Shown in pieces: positions 26,764-33,481 of a stretch of 36,503 nt of DNA. Each line of letters starts with the position of its first letter. Within the stretch, counting starts at the first letter, position 1. The stretch comes from Bacteroidota bacterium (GTDB taxonomy: Bacteria; Bacteroidota; Bacteroidia; JAFLBG01). Under the pieces are notes generated by a model. The model had not been told where the DNA came from and searched no databases. It saw nothing but the letters and a program-made list of their open reading frames with translations. Location of the stretch: the NCBI GenBank assembly GCA_017303975.1, contig JAFLBG010000005.1:103353-139855 (forward strand), written 5' to 3'. The position numbers were made by a program, and so were the translations under genes.

Positions 26764-26863
26764 TTGGGTGTGCTGCAGAAACTTCTAACCACAAAAAATA
26801 TCAACAGCACACCTCTAACCTTTTTGGTGAAGCTAAATTAATGGCAATAAGAAGCACACCCAA
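26764..26863 (-). promoter_or_regulatory. Possible 5' leader with competing hairpins upstream of copy 2 surface protein
   Basis: One arm, ttgggtgtgctg at 26764-26775, can pair with two others: its ggtgtgctg part with cagcacacc (26805-26813, 9 bp) or its ttgggtgtgct part with agcacacccaa (26853-26863, 11 bp). The two pairings exclude each other. In the minus-strand transcript the shared arm lies last, about 50 bases before the ATG at 26714, which is attenuator-like geometry. Whether the region is transcribed is not known. Confidence 0.4.
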
Positions 26864-26946
26864 ACAATAAAGACCAAATAACACAACTATATACAACCAC
26901 TATATTTATAATTTACATAATAATCAATATTTATATGACTATATTT

Positions 26947-26956
26947 ATGACGTCAT
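26947..26956 (+). promoter_or_regulatory. Operator-like palindrome ATGACGTCAT, 22 bases before the helical gene
   Basis: A perfect 10-bp palindrome whose first base lies 22 bases upstream of the ATG at 26969. The paralogous gene at 23148 has ATGACATCAT at the identical spacing. The position, over or just after a likely promoter, suits a repressor site. Confidence 0.6.
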
Positions 26957-26968
26957 AATATTACATAT

Positions 26969-28420
26969 ATGAACATAATTGTTTTTTACAACAACCTGTC
27001 AGACCAACAAAAACTGAAACTAGCTCGCGATGCGAAAAAATCGCCTTTAAAACAACGATTACTGCAATACTTACAACAAACAGATTCGAATAGCTTTAGC
27101 ACCAACAAAACAATAGAATACGTTTATGCAGACGAACTAAAAAATGGATTAGAATATAAAATAGCAGAAAACAGATTCTATAAACTACGAAAACGATTTA
27201 TCGAATTTTGTGAAGAAGAGAATCTAACTCCCAAAAAAGAATTCATTCTTACTGAACAAGAAAAAGAGCTAAACGAAATTTTCTTGGAATCAGAAAACAA
27301 TAAAGAGCTTAAACTAAAACGACTAAACAAATTAGAAAAAAAATGTTGGGAAAATAATATTTTCGAACTGCTGCCCAAAATACTGTTTTATCAATTTAGA
27401 CTCGGGAAACCGGTTGCAATTAGTGAATACACAACGGCATCAAAATTAGTAGCCGACCTACACACTACTCAACAAATTATAATAACGCTTCAAGAATTCA
27501 GCATTTCCATTAACTCCTATAAAAAAGAAATATATAGAGAACTAAAGCGATTAAAAACAATATATCTGGCAAATAAAAAATTTATACGTTTTAAATACAT
27601 ATACAATTATTATAGTGTTTTATGGAAATGCAACAAAAGTTTTTCAAAAAGCAAACTAGCATATGCAAGAAACTTAAATACATACACATCTATTTACCTT
27701 GAATACCCTGATGTTCCTATGATTGAGTATATGGGAAACTACAAAACCGATTTGGAAATTAGAAACATAAATCTTTTAATTCAACACTACAGATATATAA
27801 ACGATTTTAAAAGAGCGTTACTTTATATAGAGAAGAAGTTTAAACTCGCAGATACAAACACTTCCTATATGCAAGGTCAAATAAGGGTTGCAGACCATGT
27901 AAATATGATTACGTTTCTTTTAAAAAATAAAAAAACTACAGAAGCATGGGAATACACCGAAAAATACAGACAATTTTTATTCACGCAAAACAGAACAGAG
28001 TTGTATTATGACTTGTTTGTTCAACGAGCAAACATACTTATAGAATCATTCCCGAATACTCCTATTAAAAACTACCAACATATTATTAAAGGATTGAAAC
28101 AAACCCTGAAGAAAAAAGAAATACGAAAAACACCCTCAAGAGAAAATCTTATTTTATACACAATTTGTAAATTACTTTTAGTAGATACACAATTTAAAAA
28201 AGCATACACTCTACTAAAAAAGAAACAGTTAAAAGACTACATATCTAAATACATAGACTACAATTTACTGGCAACATCAATTGGTCATTTAGCAAGTAAG
28301 ACTTACACACACAACAAGAAATTTTTATTAGAAAAATACAAACACAAACTAAGTACAGCCAAAACAGAAATAGAAACGGAAGTGTATGAAAACCTATATC
28401 GTCTATTCAGCAAGTTGTAA
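26969..28420 (+). CDS. Lys-rich helical protein (module copy 2, intact)
   Basis: 483 residues, with no signal peptide or TM segment, and strongly basic. The N-terminal ~70 residues resemble the start of a family of Bacteroidota helical hypothetical proteins (SPLKQRLLQYLQQ ... YADELKNGLEYKIAENRFYK). The rest is consecutive amphipathic helices, probably TPR-like or another alpha-solenoid. No catalytic or DNA-binding motif is recognised. It is a full-length paralogue of the interrupted gene at 23148; the shared KIAENxFxKLxxR motif and the EAW-x5-YxQF segment anchor the alignment. It sits divergently beside a T9SS surface protein, as the other copy does, and its stop lies 3 bases from that of the convergent PKD gene. 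It could be a cytoplasmic partner or regulator of the surface protein; this is inferred from position only. Confidence 0.82.
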   Translation: MNIIVFYNNLSDQQKLKLARDAKKSPLKQRLLQYLQQTDSNSFSTNKTIEYVYADELKNGLEYKIAENRFYKLRKRFIEFCEEENLTPKKEFILTEQEKELNEIFLESENNKELKLKRLNKLEKKCWENNIFELLPKILFYQFRLGKPVAISEYTTASKLVADLHTTQQIIITLQEFSISINSYKKEIYRELKRLKTIYLANKKFIRFKYIYNYYSVLWKCNKSFSKSKLAYARNLNTYTSIYLEYPDVPMIEYMGNYKTDLEIRNINLLIQHYRYINDFKRALLYIEKKFKLADTNTSYMQGQIRVADHVNMITFLLKNKKTTEAWEYTEKYRQFLFTQNRTELYYDLFVQRANILIESFPNTPIKNYQHIIKGLKQTLKKKEIRKTPSRENLILYTICKLLLVDTQFKKAYTLLKKKQLKDYISKYIDYNLLATSIGHLASKTYTHNKKFLLEKYKHKLSTAKTEIETEVYENLYRLFSKL

Positions 28421-28423
28421 ATC

Positions 28424-31222
28424 CTACCTAAGAAGCGTTACACTGGTATTATAAACATGCTTTTTGTCAAATATATCTACTACAACAGTTCTACATATAT
28501 ACACATCTTGCGGAACAGTTCTGCCATTGTACGTTCCATCCCATGACCCATCAATACTATTGGTGTTAAATAACAACAAACCCCATCGGTCATAAATATA
28601 AAACTTCATTTCTTTAGCGCCTGTAGCAATGGGTTTAAAAAAATCGTTAACCCCGTTTGAATTGGGTGTAAAGGCATTAGGAATATATACCACAAAATCC
28701 GGATTCACTTTCAACGTTTTTGCGGCCGTATCCCTACAACCTTTTTCAGTTATTACAATTAATTGTGTAGCGTATACTCCTGTATCTTGATAGGTATGCT
28801 CAATCAAATCGCTTATTAAATTTTTTTGAAGCGAATCTCCGTCTCCAAAATACCAAATATAGTTTTGCCCACCAATTGAATGATTCATAAAGATAATCAT
28901 TGGGTCGAGCGTGGTAGTTGTTTCCGCACTAGTCGTATAGTCTGCAATAGGTAAGGGATACACTTCAACTATATTATTCTTAACCACCGTAGCAGAACAA
29001 TTTTTATCACTCACAACCGTTAAACTTGCCGAATATAAACCCGGTGTGGTAAAACATTTATTTACCTGCTGAATAGTATCCACACTTCCATCGCTGAAAG
29101 ACCAAATCCATTGAGCAATTGAGCCATTGGTTATAAAACTTGTATCGTTCAATGTAGCACAAACAATACCGCATGCAGCAGTATCTATACCAATAAAACC
29201 TGCCACCGGATTGGCGTGCAAAGAAATTGTTTTGCGCACACTGTCGGCACAACCTTCTATTGTTGCAGCAACAAGTGTTACTGTATAATCAGTTGCAGCG
29301 GCATAGGTGTGGGTTGTGTGAGTGCTTGTGTCAAAGTTGGAATTATCGCCAAAATCCCAAGAATACATAGTACTTCCCGAAGAATTAACAGTAGTTAAAT
29401 TTGCAAAATTTGCTGCTGAGCCAAAGCATATATTGCTCGTAAGAAAATCGACTATAGGCACATCATTTATTACAACCTGTTTAGTGATTGAATCTTTGCA
29501 ACCCAAATCCGTTTCTACATACAACTGGGTGTTAAAAAAACCTGAACCAGAATACAAATGTGTTGGGTCTTGAAGGAAAGAGTTGTTTGCGGCACCTGAA
29601 GCTACATCGCCAAAAGACCAATTCCAATTAGTGATATTTCCAACAGTAACTGATGAAGTCAAATTAAGAAAAGAAGTATTGTTTCCAAAACAAACCGAAT
29701 CGCAAGTAAAATTAGCTACAGGCTTCTCAGCAATGGTAATAACAAAAGTGGTGTCGTCTTTACATTGCTTATCGGACGTAACCTGTAGCGATGCAGTATA
29801 AACGCCTGGTGCAGCAAATGTAAAACCTGTATTTTGAGTCAACAGAGAATCATGTGTTGCATTGCCCAACAACCATTTCCATTTATTTATGTTGCCGCTG
29901 CTAATAGTAGAAGCATCGAACAAAGTAACCGAATCGCTACAAATTGCCTGAGTTAAATTATAGCTAGCCAGCGGCATTGCATGAAATGGGACATTAAAAT
30001 CTCGCACCATAGGACATCCTTGTTGCGGAGTAATTGTTACCGTATAAGTTCCGGCTGTGTTTATATTTATACTGGATGTTGTTTCACCGCTTGGCGCCCA
30101 ACTATAATTAAACGTAGGGTCCTGCGGTGCATAAATTGTTTTTGTAGCCCCCACACAAAGTGTATCTGTTAAAGGTTGTGTACTGTTGCAACTTGCATCA
30201 ATATAAGCATACGCAAAATGCCCGCCCGGTGCGCAATCTGATGTAGTAAACCGAATAGTTACATTTTGATTTTGATAATTACTTAAATCTACGTTTACTG
30301 TTGTCCATGGTTTCCAGTAAACAGAATAGTGTGCTGGATTTGTATTAGTACCCCATTGAAAAAAATTAAATCCACTTACACTATCCGGATTTATAAAGCT
30401 GTGTGCACACGTAATGGGTTGGTTGTTGGCATCGTAAACATCAACTCTAAAAAAAGCTTGATCGGAATGTGTATGATAGCCGAGTTTTCCATGCACTACT
30501 GCCGCGTATTGATATGTGAAATTAGAATTACTAGAGGTAACAAAAAAAGTTTGCTCCAACTGTGCAGCATACCCACCTCCTCTGCTATAATCTCCAAGCA
30601 CTACCGAAAAATTACCCCCCGGTGCAACCTGCGGTAACAACGTTCCTCCCAATGTTGGATCAAAACCTCCGGAAACTATATTATGCAGAGGCGCTCCTAC
30701 GGGACTTGCAGTACCCGCCTGCGGACATGTAGGCCACGCAAAAGAAGTACAAGGATTATTATATGCGTTAATTGTATTAGTTCCAACAGGTACACCATTG
30801 GGATGATCTCCGTACTTCTGCGTCCAACCAGTAAAATTGCCGGTTTCAAAATCCATGTTTACGCAAGATGAAGATTGAAGCGTGGGAATAGTTTGACTAT
30901 ACTTTTGCGAAGGGGAATAACCTACATTCTTTTTTACAGTGCTCAAAGAATTAAGCTCAGGCGTTACTTGATGTGGAGAAAAACTAAATTTATATCTGCT
31001 CTTTGCTGTTTGAATGTATTCTGCATGCTCGTGTTTAGGAATATTGTTTCTATGCAAATAGTCGAGCGTTTGTTGTACATCAAATCCATAAAGAGAATCG
31101 GAAGACAGTTGTAATGAAGATAATAACTGTGCATATCCAAATTGAATGCTATAAAAAATAACTAAAACAGAAAATACAATTCGCCTACCAATACTTATTT
31201 TCACTTTATAGAATTGATTCAT
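28424..31222 (-). CDS. PKD-repeat gliding-motility C-terminal (T9SS type B) surface protein
   Basis: 932 residues from the ATG at 31222 (a longer frame to 31252 opens with TTG). The signal peptide IVFSVLVIFYSIQFGYAQ is followed by a spacer. Residues ~115-350 form a lectin/jelly-roll-like module beginning CVNMDFETGNFTGWTQKYGD with a later VNVDLSNYQNQNVTIRFTTS strand. An Ig-like domain and five PKD domains follow, with W-W-x-FGD cores such as NWNWSFGDVASG, MYSWDFGDNS and YIWYFGDGDS. The end is a CHU_C type B sorting domain (VVYIPNAFTPNSNGVNDFFK ... YDRWGLLLF). It is likely an extracellular adhesin or matrix protein. It diverges from the Cys-rich peptide gene at 31591 across a 368-base region containing two TACGAAT(A/C)AT boxes. 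Confidence 0.92.
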   Translation of the reverse strand: MNQFYKVKISIGRRIVFSVLVIFYSIQFGYAQLLSSLQLSSDSLYGFDVQQTLDYLHRNNIPKHEHAEYIQTAKSRYKFSFSPHQVTPELNSLSTVKKNVGYSPSQKYSQTIPTLQSSSCVNMDFETGNFTGWTQKYGDHPNGVPVGTNTINAYNNPCTSFAWPTCPQAGTASPVGAPLHNIVSGGFDPTLGGTLLPQVAPGGNFSVVLGDYSRGGGYAAQLEQTFFVTSSNSNFTYQYAAVVHGKLGYHTHSDQAFFRVDVYDANNQPITCAHSFINPDSVSGFNFFQWGTNTNPAHYSVYWKPWTTVNVDLSNYQNQNVTIRFTTSDCAPGGHFAYAYIDASCNSTQPLTDTLCVGATKTIYAPQDPTFNYSWAPSGETTSSININTAGTYTVTITPQQGCPMVRDFNVPFHAMPLASYNLTQAICSDSVTLFDASTISSGNINKWKWLLGNATHDSLLTQNTGFTFAAPGVYTASLQVTSDKQCKDDTTFVITIAEKPVANFTCDSVCFGNNTSFLNLTSSVTVGNITNWNWSFGDVASGAANNSFLQDPTHLYSGSGFFNTQLYVETDLGCKDSITKQVVINDVPIVDFLTSNICFGSAANFANLTTVNSSGSTMYSWDFGDNSNFDTSTHTTHTYAAATDYTVTLVAATIEGCADSVRKTISLHANPVAGFIGIDTAACGIVCATLNDTSFITNGSIAQWIWSFSDGSVDTIQQVNKCFTTPGLYSASLTVVSDKNCSATVVKNNIVEVYPLPIADYTTSAETTTTLDPMIIFMNHSIGGQNYIWYFGDGDSLQKNLISDLIEHTYQDTGVYATQLIVITEKGCRDTAAKTLKVNPDFVVYIPNAFTPNSNGVNDFFKPIATGAKEMKFYIYDRWGLLLFNTNSIDGSWDGTYNGRTVPQDVYICRTVVVDIFDKKHVYNTSVTLLR

Positions 31223-31299
31223 ATACAGGTGTAATAGTACCCCCAATATCAATCTAAATCCAGAAAATTATTTCTAAATTTTAACTTTCTAAAAACACA

Positions 31300-31341
31300 T
31301 ACGAATCATATTAATTTGTTTTACAACAACTTACGAATAAT
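31300..31341. promoter_or_regulatory. Pair of TACGAAT(A/C)AT boxes, 32 bp apart
   Basis: tacgaatcat (31300-31309) and tacgaataat (31332-31341) are direct repeats with a start-to-start distance of 32 bp, near three helical turns. The second is identical to the two boxes in reverse orientation at 32769-32799. They lie between divergent genes, 78 bases from the PKD protein start and 250 from the peptide gene start. Confidence 0.5.
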
Positions 31342-31546
31342 TAATTCTTATTTCTAAACTAAATATTGATCGTACTCTTTCGGGAATATTGATAGAAATT
31401 GGTATCTCATTTTGAATTTATACTTGATCCTAGTAATGTTTATTGCCCAAACCATGGGTGGTTAATTTTCAAAGAATCAACAACTTATATTCTGCGAAAT
31501 CCCAAATTTCAAATAATAGAGCTATTCAATAAAACAGAAAACGTAA

Positions 31547-31577
31547 TTGACTTTACATTTCTGCAAAACTAATTTTG
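31547..31577 (+). promoter_or_regulatory. Promoter of the Cys-rich peptide gene (TTG-N20-TAATTTTG)
   Basis: TTG at 31547-31549, 20 bases, then TAATTTTG at 31570-31577: the best match in the window to the Bacteroidota primary sigma consensus. The start codon lies 13 bases beyond the -7 box, so the leader would be very short. Confidence 0.65.
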
Positions 31578-31590
31578 CTAAAAATAGTTT

Positions 31591-31944
31591 ATGGAAAAGA
31601 AAAAACTCGTTTTAAGTGAAATTCAAATTACAAGCTTTATTACAAACTTAGAGCCCAAAGAGCAGCAAACTATTCTAGGTGCAATGGGTGCGGACACTAA
31701 GCTAATAAACACGTGTGCGTACACACAACAAAATGCAAATGCCTGTTATAATTATACAGCCAATAATTGTCAAGCATCTTTTACCTGCGTAACACAAATT
31801 CCTGCTAATTGTGCGTCTGCTAAAATTCAATGTGGCGGAAACTCTAGAACCAATTGCAATACACAAAATCAAGCAGTGTGTGCCTTAGAATCGGTTGTAA
31901 AACTTTGCTTTGTGCCAGCATCAGATTTAATTTTTAATTGTTAA
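31591..31944 (+). CDS. Cys-rich peptide with pinensin-type RiPP leader (candidate precursor 1)
   Basis: 117 residues. Residues 1-31 have the leader pattern of Bacteroidota pinensin-family lanthipeptides: a Lys-rich start, KLVLSEIQITSFITNL, then EEQ-like acidic/polar residues and a TILGA end in place of the common GG. The leader has no Cys. The remaining ~85 residues hold ten cysteines (42, 52, 60, 66, 74, 81, 89, 97, 106, 117), spaced 6-11 apart and rich in Asn, Thr, Gln and Ser. This is far longer than a typical lanthipeptide core. No LanB/LanC-like, radical SAM or transporter gene is in the window. It may be a substrate of enzymes elsewhere, or a disulfide-bonded exported peptide that borrows the leader. 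A good promoter and a strong terminator frame it as a single-gene unit. Confidence 0.8.
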   Translation: MEKKKLVLSEIQITSFITNLEPKEQQTILGAMGADTKLINTCAYTQQNANACYNYTANNCQASFTCVTQIPANCASAKIQCGGNSRTNCNTQNQAVCALESVVKLCFVPASDLIFNC

Positions 31945-31970
31945 GTACTATTTGGTTAGGTTAGTATCTT

Positions 31971-32035
31971 AGCGTTAGTAAAGTATTTAGGGATGCTTTT
32001 GCACCCCTAAATACTTATTTTTTAGTAACAACGCT
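31971..32035 (+). terminator. Strong intrinsic terminator of the peptide gene
   Basis: aagtatttaggg (31981-31992) / ccctaaatactt (32005-32016) is a perfect 12-bp stem. It is capped by tgc/gca around tttt, flanked by an outer agcgtt/aacgct pair, and followed by attttttag. It ends the plus-strand peptide transcript and may also serve transcripts from the minus strand. Confidence 0.85.
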
Positions 32036-32180
32036 AGTGTTGCATGCACAAATCACTATAATTACAAGCTATAGCGCTCATATTTGGAACACCACAATTG
32101 TCTTCTACTTTTGAGCTATCTCGATCTCGTATGCCAAACCCACACAAACCTGCACTAGAAAACTTTTCAAGAGCAGCTAA
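32034..32180 (-). pseudogene. Possible remnant of a third Cys-rich peptide (no start codon)
   Basis: A 48-codon minus-strand open frame between a TAA at 32181-32183 and a TAG at 32034-32036. Its translation (AALEKFSSAGLCGFGIRD then SSKVEDNCGVPNMSAIAC and NYSDLCMQH) has four cysteines and looks like a core region. It has no ATG or leader before it. It sits downstream of the minus-strand precursor gene and ends at the terminator. It may be a decayed precursor or a chance frame. Confidence 0.35.
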
Positions 32181-32332
32181 TTAAATGAAATATGAAAATT
32201 TGTTTGTGCAGCAGTAGTATCGTATTAGTTACAATTAACATTTTATACCACAATAGCATTTGACCACAAATAGACATACAAAAAAATATAGATACTAATG
32301 TAAATCTTTTTAAAGTTGCTATCAATGGGTAA

Positions 32333-32662
32333 TTAGCAAAGACCCGGAAACTTTGAACATTCTGCGTGGCCATTAGATATGCAATCTTGGGAACATTGGT
32401 TGGTCATATTGCCACAGCCCACTCCACATTCCGTCATGATTTTTGTAACCTCATCAGAATTTGTTGGTAATATAATTGTTGCGGTAATAGTACACCCTCC
32501 AAGATTACTAACTATTCCTACCAGACATCCTACTCCAACTTCAGCTAAAGTTGCCAAAATTGGAGTTGTATCGGCACCATAAATGGTTTTTTTTTCATTT
32601 ACTGATAAATCAGTTACAAAACTTTCCACTTTAATTTCCTGAAGATTTAATTTTTTTTTCAT
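32333..32662 (-). CDS. Cys-rich peptide with pinensin-type RiPP leader (candidate precursor 2)
   Basis: 109 residues. The leader MKKKLNLQEIKVESFVTDLS followed by VNEKKTIYGA fits the Bacteroidota pinensin-family pattern (KKxLxLxExKVxSFVTxL, then a TIxGG-like end). The leaders of the two peptides align over their whole length (LxEIxxxSF(I/V)T(N/D)L...(Q/K)TI(L/Y)GA) while the cores do not. The core has eight cysteines (46, 57, 79, 83, 90, 94, 102, 109), a Gly/Val/Thr-rich first half and a dense CGVGCGNMTNQCSQDC second half, so it may be processed to a ring-rich peptide or disulfide-bonded. It lies just downstream of the stand-alone LytTR gene on the same strand, with paired direct-repeat boxes 107-137 bases before its start. 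No modification enzyme is nearby. Confidence 0.8.
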   Translation of the reverse strand: MKKKLNLQEIKVESFVTDLSVNEKKTIYGADTTPILATLAEVGVGCLVGIVSNLGGCTITATIILPTNSDEVTKIMTECGVGCGNMTNQCSQDCISNGHAECSKFPGLC

Positions 32663-32768
32663 ACGTAAAATAATTGTTATTCCCTTTTGATAAAGGCAAG
32701 GGGGTTAGCCTAAATAGTAATATTTTGGCAAGTATAGTTTTAACGGGTTACTTTCTAATACGCCATTT

Positions 32769-32799
32769 ATTATTCGTAGCCAAGCAGTGATTATTCGTA
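32769..32799 (-). promoter_or_regulatory. LytTR-type direct repeats TACGAATAAT, 21 bp apart
   Basis: On the minus strand TACGAATAAT occurs twice (complements of 32769-32778 and 32790-32799), start-to-start 21 bp. Two short direct repeats at two helical turns are the known binding arrangement of LytTR-domain regulators. They lie between the LytTR gene and the peptide gene, 107 bases upstream of the latter. A 6-bp tagcca/tggcta inverted repeat overlaps them. Confidence 0.6.
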
Positions 32800-32815
32800 A
32801 TCGATGGCTAAGTAT

Positions 32816-33172
32816 CTAGACAAACTCGGGAGTAAGGAGGGCTTTTCTAAGTACGCTTGTTTGTCTAACAGAAACAGGTATTTGCATACCATTTACTATT
32901 TTTACCATTCTTTCCAATCGGTTATACTCGTTCAGATAATTTAAATTAATAAGATACGATTGGTGAATACGAAGAAATATTTTGGCTGGTAGGCGCTCTT
33001 CAATCCAGGAAAGGGGTTTTGAGAGGAGAATAGTATTGCCATTCTTAAGGTGTATGGTAGCATAATTACTACTGGCTATAAAGTAAAGAATTTCGAAATA
33101 AGGAATGGATTTAATTCCCATCGCATCTGGGAATGCGAAAAAAAAACGGTATGGTAATATATTACTTTCCAT
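32816..33172 (-). CDS. Stand-alone LytTR DNA-binding regulator
   Basis: 118 residues from the ATG at 33172 (an upstream in-frame opening uses TTG). Residues ~22-112 form a LytTR domain: KSIPYFEILYFIASSNYATI, HLKNGNTILLSKPLSWIEER, the KIFLRIHQSYLINLNYL segment matching the family F-x-R-x-H-R-S-Y-(L/I)-(V/I)-N hallmark, and a final VSVRQTSVLRKALL strand-helix. There is no receiver domain and no TM helix, so any signal must reach it by another route. LytTR regulators such as ComE, PlnC/D and AgrA classically control bacteriocin and peptide genes through direct repeats. Here paired repeats and a RiPP-leader gene lie directly downstream, so local control of peptide expression is likely but inferred. 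Confidence 0.9.
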   Translation of the reverse strand: MESNILPYRFFFAFPDAMGIKSIPYFEILYFIASSNYATIHLKNGNTILLSKPLSWIEERLPAKIFLRIHQSYLINLNYLNEYNRLERMVKIVNGMQIPVSVRQTSVLRKALLTPEFV

Positions 33173-33255
33173 TATTCTAGGGTGCTCCAATTTTTTATTC
33201 TCTCCAAAATAGGGTTCTGTGCTTATTGGTTGTTATTTAAGTCGAGAAGACTCCT

Positions 33256-33286
33256 AGTCAATAAGAAACTAACCAACTAATTGACT
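33256..33286 (-). repeat. Degenerate family-2 hairpin flank
   Basis: agtcaat/attgact form a 7-bp inverted repeat. It is preceded by gtcgagaagactcctagtc (33241-33259), nearly the same words as the flanks at 21050 and 24742 (gtcgagaagtctactagtc). It follows the decayed sorting-domain fragment on the minus strand, as the other copies follow intact genes. Confidence 0.5.
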
Positions 33287-33342
33287 TTTCTCTTTTTAAC
33301 ATTCCATATTCTTTCTTTGTACTTAATACTTTATACTAACTA

Positions 33343-33450
33343 CTATTGCTTTATTATTTTCTTTATTTCCTACGTATTGTTTCCAACCATCTCTACAAAG
33401 CACATTCCTCAAGCAGTTCAAAAAACTTGCAGTTACTTCTAATCAATCTT
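33343..33450 (-). pseudogene. Decayed T9SS type A C-terminal domain fragment
   Basis: Reading the minus strand from 33420 down to the TAG at 33343 gives GMCFVEMVGNNT, a stop, then EIKKIIKQ and stop. This matches GMYFVEVVGNNFKEIRKIIK of the right-edge gene. Two in-frame stops and a 1-base deletion just before GM (gaactgcttgaggaatg against gaactaccagcaggaatg) show decay. Nothing recognisable of the N-terminal part remains. It lies between the LytTR gene and the intact SBBP gene and accounts for the 309-base gap together with the hairpin flank. Confidence 0.75.
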
Positions 33451-33481
33451 TAAGAGTTTTTTCTAACACTTTATTATTGAT

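Noticed and set aside
32167-32373. Minus-strand 68-codon frame starting inside the second peptide gene
   Set aside because: It overlaps the conserved Cys-rich C-terminus, and its composition (Leu/Ile/Phe-rich in AT-rich DNA) is that of non-coding sequence. A tiny membrane peptide is possible but unsupported.
31591-32662. Calling the peptides lanthipeptides outright
   Set aside because: Only the leader supports this; cores are unusually long and no modification enzyme is in view, so they are listed as candidate precursors.
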